Of a DNA stretch of 64,000 nucleotides, positions 17,662 through 25,215 are shown piece after piece (positions within the stretch are counted from its first letter, which is position 1; each line of letters begins with the position of its first letter). The notes beneath the pieces were generated by a model. It was not told the DNA's origin, searched no databases, and saw nothing but the letters and a program-made list of their open reading frames with translations. The position numbers and the translations under genes were made by a program. The stretch comes from Henriciella sp. (GTDB lineage Bacteria > Pseudomonadota > Alphaproteobacteria > Caulobacterales > Hyphomonadaceae), in assembly GCF_029936995.1 (NCBI RefSeq), contig NZ_JAPYRE010000007.1, positions 124,001 through 188,000 on the forward strand, given 5' to 3'.

Positions 17662-18065
17662 GGCCCGCCGAAAGTTTCCCGGAAAGGTTGAAGGATAATT
17701 CCAGGGTGAAGCCAGCCTGGCAACGCACTTCGAACCCGCTCGACAACGGCCATGAGTATGAGAGGTTCTGAATCTGTGACGCGACTGGGCACTTTCCCAT
17801 TCCCGGCATACCGACTGATATGATTATTGGCACTTTATGATGAGTGCATCTTACGCGAATCAAGAAGTTGGGGGCAGGTGTGTAGTCACTCACCTCCTCG
17901 GAGACGCGCATTAGCTCACCGCCTCAAACGCTCGCAATCTCCAGCAGCCGATATCTCCCCGAAGACCGCTTGCTCCTATATCAGGGTCCACTGGTTACTC
18001 CGGTACGAGCACCTGAGTGATCGCGTCCGGCAGAAGGTCCGAGTGACAACAAAATGATGGGAGTG
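17662..18065. other. intergenic gap between ABC exporter and integrase
   Basis: About 400 bases with no frame resembling a known protein, no tRNA and no convincing terminator. It includes the upstream region of the ABC exporter and the downstream region of the integrase. An attachment-site copy of the tRNA-Leu 3' end was looked for and not seen. Confidence 0.5.
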
Positions 18066-19271
18066 CTATTTTCTACTTTCGTAATTCGTCATGGCGAGGA
18101 CACGGTCGGCCCACCAATCACCCATGCGGGCGCGCTCGTTCCAGTAGACGGCCCGGTTGTAGATCGAGCGGACACCCTTCGTGTCATGATGGGCGAGTTC
18201 GGCCTCGATCGCATCCGGGTTCCAGAGCCCGCTCTCATTGAGCAGGGACGAAGCGCTTGCCCGGAACCCGTGCGGTGTGGTCACGTCGCTTGCAAACCCG
18301 AGGCGATGCAAGGCACCGTTCATCGTGTTCTCGCTGATCGGGCGATCCGCCGCGACCATTGACGGGAAGACGAAACCCTCGCGGCACCCGCCTGCCCGGA
18401 TATCGAGCAGGATGTTGACGGCCGTCCCGGAGAGAGGCTTCCTGTGGGGACGCCGCATTTTCATGCGCTCGGCCGGGATCTCCCATGCCGACCGGTCGAA
18501 GTCGAACTCCTCCCAGCGGGCGAGGCGAAGTTCGCCGGGCCGCGGGAAAAGCAGGATCATGAGCTTGAGCGCCGGGACAGAGCGTGCGCTGCCCTCATAA
18601 CCCCAGACAGCCCGCACGAGGCGTGCGAACCCGGCCTCTTCCGTCAATGCCGGCATGTGCCGCACTTGCGGACGGGTCAGGGCGCCGCGCAGGGCCTGCG
18701 TCGGATCAATATCGGCCCTTAGCGTCGCGATCGCGTAGCGGAAGACCTCCCCGACCGTGGTCCTGAGACGCTTTGCCGTCTCATATGTGCCGCGCGCCTC
18801 GACCTGCTTCAACACATCCAGGATGTCTGCAGCGTGGATGTCGCGCATCTGTTTGTGCCCGAGTCCGGGCCGGGCGAAATCGAGCAGCCAGCGTTTCTTG
18901 TGCAGCGTTACCCCGGCGAGCCCCTCGCGTTCACGCTTGTCGAGCAACTCGTCCGCAATTGTATCGAATGTCCCTGTCAAAGCCCTGCGCCGGGGAGGTT
19001 TCCTTCCGGGCCGGGCGTCGACTGCCGGGTCGAGCCCCTTGTGCAGGAGGCGCTTTGCCTTGAGGCACAGCCCGCGGGCATGCTCGAGTGTGACGATCGG
19101 CCAGGCTCCGAAGGAGAGCGTCTTCTGACGATGCTCGAAGCGGTAGTTCATTCGCCAGAGCCGTGAGCCCTTCGGCGTGATGTAGATATAGAGGCCGCAC
19201 CCGTCAGCGCACTTGTAAGGCTTCATCCGGGGCGCCAGTCCGGCAATCAGCTCCTCACGCAATCGTGCCAT
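18066..19271 (-). CDS. P4-type tyrosine recombinase/integrase
   Basis: 401 residues: an N-terminal arm-binding DUF4102-like domain (LAPRMKPYKCADGCGLYIYI, then LWRMNYRFEHRQKTLSFGAW), a core-binding SAM-like domain, and a C-terminal catalytic domain. The first catalytic Arg is in RPGELRLARW, the HxxR box is PHGFRASASSLLNE and the Tyr is in VRSIYNRAVYWNERARM. It starts 120 bases from the 3' end of tRNA-Leu and is transcribed in the same direction, the usual layout for integrases that insert islands at tRNA 3' ends. The frame is intact. Confidence 0.93.
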   Translation of the reverse strand: MARLREELIAGLAPRMKPYKCADGCGLYIYITPKGSRLWRMNYRFEHRQKTLSFGAWPIVTLEHARGLCLKAKRLLHKGLDPAVDARPGRKPPRRRALTGTFDTIADELLDKREREGLAGVTLHKKRWLLDFARPGLGHKQMRDIHAADILDVLKQVEARGTYETAKRLRTTVGEVFRYAIATLRADIDPTQALRGALTRPQVRHMPALTEEAGFARLVRAVWGYEGSARSVPALKLMILLFPRPGELRLARWEEFDFDRSAWEIPAERMKMRRPHRKPLSGTAVNILLDIRAGGCREGFVFPSMVAADRPISENTMNGALHRLGFASDVTTPHGFRASASSLLNESGLWNPDAIEAELAHHDTKGVRSIYNRAVYWNERARMGDWWADRVLAMTNYESRK

Positions 19272-19390
19272 CCGTCGTCTCCCGTCAGCGCGGATGGGAA
19301 ATTGTGGCGTCAGAACCGGTCAAGCCGCAACGAAAATCCGCCCCAAGCAGGAAAAATCTAACAAGACCTTGTTTTTTTATAGTTTTTTAC

Positions 19391-19475
19391 TGGTGCCCAG
19401 GAGAGGACTCGAACCTCCACGTCGTGAGACACACGGACCTGAACCGTGCGCGTCTACCAATTCCGCCACCTGGGC
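19391..19475 (-). tRNA. tRNA-Leu (anticodon CAG)
   Basis: The reverse strand folds as a class II tRNA of 85 bases including an encoded CCA: acceptor GCCCAGG pairs with CCTGGGC, D-arm GGCGGAATTGGTAGACGCGC, anticodon stem-loop CACGG-TTCAGGT-CCGTG (CAG anticodon), a long variable arm, and T-arm GAGGTTCGAGTCCTC. The adjacent integrase probably uses its 3' end as attachment site, so the gene end may have been rebuilt by an inserted element. Confidence 0.95.
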
Positions 19476-19901
19476 ATCAGGGATCGGAAGGCGGGTTGAT
19501 ACGGCGGCGAAGCCGCAAGGTCAACGGGCAAATCCAGCACCCGCCCCGCTGCCCTGTCCGCGATGCTGGCAGGCCAGAATGGAAAGCAGCATTCCCGGTG
19601 GCAGGCAAGGGAATCGTAGCATCAACCTTAGTATGGCACGATTGCCATTGCGGAATCTGTCATACTCAGCTGCTCGCCTAATACGCAATCCTGCCAGCAA
19701 ATATCACTCCCGAACGATCAATCCGGTTCCGCCCCTCTCGTGGCAGGCGTCGTTTCCACGCGCATGAAAAAGTCTTCGACATTCCAAAGCAGAGCCAAAA
19801 CCGGGCACACGGCATACCCGTGAACTGGATGATGCATGCCCGGTTTTGGTGTTGGCTGCCCCGGCGCGCATCAGATCAACGACCGAGGGCATTAGCATGA
19901 T
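19476..19901. other. intergenic region holding a long hairpin
   Basis: About 425 bases between tRNA-Leu and the phosphatase gene. A perfect 13-bp inverted repeat, CCAAAACCGGGCA (19795-19807) and TGCCCGGTTTTGG (19837-19849), encloses a smaller hairpin CACGG-CATAC-CCGTG (19806-19820). It lies 53 bases after the phosphatase stop and may end that operon, though no T-run follows. The rest shows no gene. Confidence 0.55.
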
Positions 19902-21020
19902 TTAACGCAGGAGCTGTGAACGAATGGCTTCCAGTTCTTCCTCCGTCACGTCGACCTCTTGCCTGAGAAACGTCATGACTGAACCGTACTCGGCTTCCAG
20001 ATCGGCCAGAGCGGTCTCAATGTAGAGTGGGTTGGAGCGCATGAGCGGCGCAACCATTTCCGGCGGCAGTTTGGCGAGGAAGGCGTACGGACTGTCCTCA
20101 TCGATCGCGTCCTCATTGCCAGTGAATTCTTCCATATAATCGACATAAGTCTCCGACAGCGCGTAGTCAGCAACAACGGTTTCACGCGGCACACCGAGCG
20201 CGGTAAGCAGAAGTGCGGCACCAACACCCGTACGATCCTTGCCCGCCGAACAGTTGAAAGCGAGCGGAATCTCGCCTGCCGCCAGCCGGTCGAACATCTC
20301 GCGATAGGCCGGAGCCTGTTCATGCGCGATATCCGAATAACCGTCAGCCATAGACTTGCTCACCATTTGCGGTGTGGCGTCCGGCTTCTCGAACACGGCC
20401 CTGAATCCCATGTCGCCGCTGCTTTCCGGGTCGGGAAAACTCAGATAGTCGACTTCGCCAGCTCGCCAGTCGGTTGGCTCGTCGGCGCGCTCATGCGCCG
20501 TGCGCAGATCACAGATGACCTGGATACCAAGGCTCGAAAGATACGCGTAATCGCCGTCGGTCAGGCCATCCATCACGCCCGAACGGTATATCTTGCCCCA
20601 TTTAACGGTTCGGCCGTCTTTTGTCTCATAGCCGCCAAGATCACGAAAATTACGGCCGCCTTCCAGCGGCAGCAGGCGAAGCGCGGTGCGCACAGGTTCG
20701 CCGTCTTCCGGCACGATGGTGAAATAGTGGCGCTCGTCGAGCGTTTCCGCCGTCCAGCTCAGTTCACTGGCCGCCAGGTCTTCGCCAATCACCTCACCTT
20801 TGCCAGCTTGCATATTGGCGCTCGAGGAAACCTCCACGGTGACATCTGTGCCGAGTGCCTCCGGCCAGTCGATCGTGTAGGTTTTTGTCGCCTGATCCAG
20901 GCTTACGAAAGCATCTGTCAGGCCTTCAGCGGGGGCTGTGTCCGGCTGCTGGGCGGCTGCGAGCCCGTAGCCTGCCAGGGCGAGGATGGTGGCCGTGCTG
21001 AGATAGTTACGAATGGACAT
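19902..21020 (-). CDS. exported tyrosine-phosphatase-like enzyme (Y_phosphatase3 type)
   Basis: 372 residues with a signal peptide (MSIRNYLSTATILALAGYGL, cleavage near AAAQ), a fibronectin-like N-terminal domain (about 35-120), then the phosphatase domain starting LEGGRNFRDLGGYETKDGRT. The P-loop is FNCSAGKDRTGVGAALLL at about 254-271, with the nucleophilic Cys and the Arg present; the usual His before Cys is replaced by Asn. It follows a TonB-dependent receptor after 27 bases, so they form one unit. The locus also carries a phytase, so release of phosphate from inositol phosphates or phospho-compounds in the periplasm is a reasonable guess. Confidence 0.87.
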   Translation of the reverse strand: MSIRNYLSTATILALAGYGLAAAQQPDTAPAEGLTDAFVSLDQATKTYTIDWPEALGTDVTVEVSSSANMQAGKGEVIGEDLAASELSWTAETLDERHYFTIVPEDGEPVRTALRLLPLEGGRNFRDLGGYETKDGRTVKWGKIYRSGVMDGLTDGDYAYLSSLGIQVICDLRTAHERADEPTDWRAGEVDYLSFPDPESSGDMGFRAVFEKPDATPQMVSKSMADGYSDIAHEQAPAYREMFDRLAAGEIPLAFNCSAGKDRTGVGAALLLTALGVPRETVVADYALSETYVDYMEEFTGNEDAIDEDSPYAFLAKLPPEMVAPLMRSNPLYIETALADLEAEYGSVMTFLRQEVDVTEEELEAIRSQLLR

Positions 21021-21047
21021 GGTTGAGGTCTCCCGGTTTGAAGGCTG

Positions 21048-23597
21048 CTAGTAATTGATGCTGAAACCGGCCATGTAGGCACGGCCATAGGCTTCGATCT
21101 GGTTGAGCGCGCGCGGCGTGTCGTTATAGCGCCGGTCCATGAAATTGGTCAGGTTGTTGCCTTCGAGGAAGACTGTGGCCGTGGCGTCGCGGAACTCGAA
21201 GGGAAGATTGTACTGGATCTTGGCGTCGAGACGCTCGGTCTCGTCCCAGAATTCATTCAGGTTTGGACCGCTTTCCGTGGTCGACAGCCAGGCATCGCGC
21301 CACTGATAGCTGATCCGGGCCGACAGGCCGAACTTCTCATAGAAGACAGACGCATTGTAGATCATGTCGGAAGTGCCCGGTATCGGGCGGTTGACCCCGC
21401 TGTCGCCGATTTCCGGCGCGAAGAACTCGCTGTCAAGCATAGTCAGATTGCCCGAAGCCCCGAACCCGTCGAATGGTTCCGGCAGGAAATCCGCCGCCGA
21501 ATAGATCAGATTGAATTCCAGACCGGAAAGCTCGCCCGCCTCACCGTTCAGGAAAGTGTTGTAAGGCACCATTTCGCCGGGCGCGAAGATACCGGGCGCG
21601 ATGGTCGAGCCGTCGATGACCGTACCGCCCGGATAGATAACATTCTCGATCGTGCGATAGAAGGCGCCCGCCGACAGTATGCTGGCCGCGTCGAAATACC
21701 ATTCGAGTGAGGCATCCAGACCGTAGGATTCCTCGGTTTCAAGATCCGGATTGCCACCACTGATCGACGGCACCGTCGGATCAACCGTTTGCGAGGCCCG
21801 CGCCTCTGTGTAGGTCGGGCGGCTGAGGCCGCTGGTTGCGGAAAGACGCAGCTTCACGTCTTCCCGGAGGTCCCAGTTGACATGAACGCTCGGCAGGACG
21901 TTCGTATACTCGTTCGAGGCATCGATATCGGTGGAAACCCCGTCGAGGACCTGGTTGCCGGTGGTCGAGAAATCGGTCGCCTCGACCCGCAAGCCATAGA
22001 CGATATTGCCCCAGTCGAACGTGCTTGTCGCCATCGCATAGCCAGCGAGGATGTCTTCCTCTATGCCAACGACCTGGTCGGGCGAGAACTCCGGCACCGG
22101 AGAGAAACCGGGATTACCCGCACCGAGCGCGTCAAACAGCGCCGCGCGCAGCGCCTCATTGCGGTAGTAGACCCCGCCGAATGTATTGGTGAGTTCAGCG
22201 TCCCATGGCGTCTGCGTGGCGAAGTCATTCGCATTCACCGGAACGCCGGGCGTGACAGCCTGGGTAAATCCGCCATCCGCCTCGCGGGTGTCGTAACTGA
22301 GGCCGGCCTTGAACACCGTGTCGAAACGGGCGAACTCGCGCTCGACATCGAAGATCCCCTTTGTCGATTCGGTTTCAAGCAGGCTGTACACATTGATGAA
22401 TACGCCCAGGTTTTCACCCAGATTGTTGACATCCACAGGCATCGTCGTGCCGAGGGCATACGGCGTCAGGACGGGATCATCGAGATTGGAAATGTCGTAA
22501 TCGGCCGAAATGGGCGTGAAGTCCACGACATTGAGAAGCGGTATGCGGGCGAGGTTCTCCGTCTCGGTATAGTTCAGCCGCGGCGTGACGCGCCAGCCTC
22601 CGGTTTCGACATCGAGTCCGAGCGTATTGGTAAAGGTCGACGTCTCGTAACGCCCCTGTTCCAGCAGGCGGGAGACGGCAATTCCATCTATGCGCCCCGA
22701 GGACTCAAGAACGACCGGGGCGAAATCGAACACGTATTGATTGCGCTCTTCTTCGTCGGCGAACTGGTAGAAAATGCTGGACCCGAATACCCGTTCGACA
22801 GGCCCGCCAGACGGGCGGTACTCTGCCTTGCCGCCATAGGAATTGTTCTCGCGGTAGCCCCCATACTGACGGTAATCGAGACTGTTCAGACTGTCGAGCG
22901 TGCCATCGCCATCGGTATCAAGCGTGGAGAATTCGCGGTTGTCGACATTGCGGTCGCGTTTGTCGAGTGTGCCGAAGGCCAGAAGGCCGAAACGGTCATT
23001 CGACCAGGACGCGCGCAGGGCATAACGCTCGGTTTCAGCATCATTGAGATCGCGCTTGCCTGCTGCCGCCGTCGCTGAAAAACCAAAGCCCTCTTTGTCA
23101 AACGGACTGAACGTCTTGATGTTGATGTGACCCAGCACAGGCGCGCCGGGTGTATCCGGCGTGACCGCCTTGTTCGCCTCGACGGCGCTGGTGATCACGG
23201 CGGGAATGGAATCGAAGCGCGGTATCCGGCCATTATCGGCCCCAAGCACATCGATCCCGTCAAACGAGATCGTGGTGTAGCGGAAACGCCCGCCGCGGAA
23301 ATTGACGAAGCGCGCATCGCCCTGGTCGCTCTCGACGGCAAGACCCGGCACACGGGTCAAAGCGGCGGCTAGCGTCTGATCGGGAAAGCGCCCGATCGTG
23401 TCGGCCGAAATCACATCGACCACATTGTCGGCCTCGCGCTTGGCCTCGATGGCCGCCTGCTGGCTGTCGCGTATGGGAGACGCGGTCACAAAAACGGTTT
23501 CCTGGCGCGATTCACGGACGTCCTGAGCCTGCGCCGTGGCAGTCACCGCGATGGCGGTGCCAAGCAATAGACTGGTTTTGAAAACTGGTTTGAACAT
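21048..23597 (-). CDS. TonB-dependent outer-membrane receptor
   Basis: 849 residues with a signal peptide (to about AQAQ, residue 25), a TonB-box-like stretch (ETVFVTASP), a plug domain (DTIGRFPDQTLAAALTRVPG, FVNFRGGRFRYTTISFDGID) and a 22-strand beta-barrel ending in the aromatic YMAGFSINY. The Ala-rich LIxGFPDxTLAEAL-type plug is that of the large TBDR group for sugars and other organics rather than classic siderophore receptors. It is upstream of and probably co-transcribed with the exported phosphatase. Confidence 0.93.
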   Translation of the reverse strand: MFKPVFKTSLLLGTAIAVTATAQAQDVRESRQETVFVTASPIRDSQQAAIEAKREADNVVDVISADTIGRFPDQTLAAALTRVPGLAVESDQGDARFVNFRGGRFRYTTISFDGIDVLGADNGRIPRFDSIPAVITSAVEANKAVTPDTPGAPVLGHINIKTFSPFDKEGFGFSATAAAGKRDLNDAETERYALRASWSNDRFGLLAFGTLDKRDRNVDNREFSTLDTDGDGTLDSLNSLDYRQYGGYRENNSYGGKAEYRPSGGPVERVFGSSIFYQFADEEERNQYVFDFAPVVLESSGRIDGIAVSRLLEQGRYETSTFTNTLGLDVETGGWRVTPRLNYTETENLARIPLLNVVDFTPISADYDISNLDDPVLTPYALGTTMPVDVNNLGENLGVFINVYSLLETESTKGIFDVEREFARFDTVFKAGLSYDTREADGGFTQAVTPGVPVNANDFATQTPWDAELTNTFGGVYYRNEALRAALFDALGAGNPGFSPVPEFSPDQVVGIEEDILAGYAMATSTFDWGNIVYGLRVEATDFSTTGNQVLDGVSTDIDASNEYTNVLPSVHVNWDLREDVKLRLSATSGLSRPTYTEARASQTVDPTVPSISGGNPDLETEESYGLDASLEWYFDAASILSAGAFYRTIENVIYPGGTVIDGSTIAPGIFAPGEMVPYNTFLNGEAGELSGLEFNLIYSAADFLPEPFDGFGASGNLTMLDSEFFAPEIGDSGVNRPIPGTSDMIYNASVFYEKFGLSARISYQWRDAWLSTTESGPNLNEFWDETERLDAKIQYNLPFEFRDATATVFLEGNNLTNFMDRRYNDTPRALNQIEAYGRAYMAGFSINY

Positions 23598-23732
23598 ACC
23601 TCGATCCCCTCTCGGTTAACGAGGCTGCAAGTATCAAAACTAAACAACTGTACCAAAACAAGCTTTGATGAACTTTAATTGTCGGTTTGATGACGCACCG
23701 CAACAAAATTGTCAAAAACCGAGCCCATCTAG

Positions 23733-23744
23733 TGTATTAATACA
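23733..23744. promoter_or_regulatory. 12-bp palindrome TGTATTAATACA between receptor and regulator
   Basis: A perfect palindrome in the A+T-rich interval between the divergent receptor (start 23597) and TetR-type gene (start 23838). A near-repeat GTACCAAAAC / GTACCAAACC also occurs at about 23651 and 23840. It is a candidate operator for the regulator encoded to the right; no experimental or comparative support is available. Confidence 0.35.
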
Positions 23745-23837
23745 GAATATCGGTGAGATCTGACGTGGAAAAGCCTTGATGCCAATGAAGATTCTCTTCA
23801 AAGTTAAACCACGAGTTTTAACAACAATATTGATCAT

Positions 23838-25082
23838 ATGTACCAAACCAGAAGCGATCCAGTTTCCACTGAAAAAGAGACAAGTCTCTTCATGCACGCC
23901 TATCCCCTGGTGGAAGCCTACGGCCTGAAAGGGCTCACGCTTCGCAACCTTGCCCATACAGCAGGTATCAGCCCATCTCTTCTAACCTACCGGCATGGCT
24001 CGCGCGATGGCCTCCTCAGCGCTGTCTTCGCCGAAGCGCGCTCGGCTGATGAAACCGCCTGGGCCATGCGGGAGAAAACCTTCAACATCACTGGAACGGA
24101 ACCGGGGCATCTGCTCTCTATCGCACTCGCTACTGTCACCGACTCGATTACACGAACCCGTCAGACGAGCTTGATGCAGTGGATATGTTTCACTGCTGCG
24201 GAGCGGGAGCCCGCTGCAAAGCCTGCCGCCGCTGGCTGGCCGCAACTGTCAGTCGACTACTGGACACACCACTTTGTCCGGTTGGGCGTTGACTCTCAGC
24301 TCTCCGCACCTTTTGCGGCTGCTCTGACCGGTGCCACGCGGATTGGGCTTCTTGCTGACGGCAACCCCCTTTTGCTGAGCTGGATGAATGACTTCATCAT
24401 AAGGTTATGCCAGCGCATTGGCGCAAATCCCCCCAGCCCGGCCGGCGACAGTCACACCCGGGCCGCCGTGGAACAAACCTGGCGCGATCAACCCCGTCAT
24501 GCACCCGCTTCACGTAGCGATACACCGGACCGGATCATCGATGCCGCCGCCGGGCTGCTCGTCAGTCACGGGCCTGATGCGCTGACCCATCGGCTGATCG
24601 CAGAACAGACAGGAATTTCTCTGTCATCCATGACCCATCACTTCTCCTCGCTTGACGAGATCATGCTGTATGCCTTCGAGCGCATCTATGACCGGGCGCG
24701 TACAGCTTCCTCAGCGGATCTGCCGCAAGGCATCAACATCGAAAGGCTGAGCCAGGAAGTGCTGCCGGAGATTTTTCGCCGCGCCCGCGCGCGCGGGCAG
24801 GAAAGCGTCGCCATGGACGAGGTCATCCTGTCGGCTGCGCGCAAATCCGAGACCGCCCCTCTTGCCGGCGCGCTGATGGCCATGACGGGGCAAACCTCGA
24901 CAGCCTTGCTTCGGTCCGTCGAAGGCCTGCGAGAGAGCGTGGACCGGCTGGACGGCCAGCTCTTCCGTTTTGTCATGACAGGCCTGTCTGAACAGTCGGC
25001 CCATCTGCCCGGACCTGAACGCGACACATGGCTGGCAGCTCAGTCCCGCAAGTTCCTGCTGGCGTGCTGGGCAAGCGGATAG
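23838..25082 (+). CDS. tandem TetR-TetR fusion regulator
   Basis: 414 residues made of two TetR-like units. The first DNA-binding domain is at about 15-60 (LVEAYGLKGLTLRNLAHTAG, ISPSLLTYRHGSRDGLLSAV). The second is at about 230-278 (IIDAAAGLLVSHGPDALTHR, LIAEQTGISLSSMTHHFSSL). Each is followed by a helical ligand-type domain. Usual TetR proteins have about 200 residues, so this is a duplicated or fused form that could bind as a pseudo-dimer. It sits between two divergent receptor genes and near the phytase, so inositol-phosphate-dependent control is plausible but unproven. Confidence 0.85.
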   Translation: MYQTRSDPVSTEKETSLFMHAYPLVEAYGLKGLTLRNLAHTAGISPSLLTYRHGSRDGLLSAVFAEARSADETAWAMREKTFNITGTEPGHLLSIALATVTDSITRTRQTSLMQWICFTAAEREPAAKPAAAGWPQLSVDYWTHHFVRLGVDSQLSAPFAAALTGATRIGLLADGNPLLLSWMNDFIIRLCQRIGANPPSPAGDSHTRAAVEQTWRDQPRHAPASRSDTPDRIIDAAAGLLVSHGPDALTHRLIAEQTGISLSSMTHHFSSLDEIMLYAFERIYDRARTASSADLPQGINIERLSQEVLPEIFRRARARGQESVAMDEVILSAARKSETAPLAGALMAMTGQTSTALLRSVEGLRESVDRLDGQLFRFVMTGLSEQSAHLPGPERDTWLAAQSRKFLLACWASG

Positions 25083-25215
25083 TATAGCCCCCCTGCTTTA
25101 TTGTGCCTCCGGGCGACCGGCACTCCCGCTCTCCTGCATCGCGGTTCCGGCAATCTGAGCCGGTCCTTCACGACAGGCGGCGAAACGCTACTGGTGCAAA
25201 TATCTCAGGCGCGTA

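Noticed and set aside
17662-18065. Search for a tRNA-Leu att copy in the gap beside the integrase
   Set aside because: Nothing matching GGTGCCCAGGAGAGGACTCG was seen; short CCAGG/TCGAAC matches are no better than chance.
21789-23078. 429-codon plus-strand frame inside the TonB-dependent receptor
   Set aside because: Antisense shadow of a complete receptor gene; no recognisable domain.
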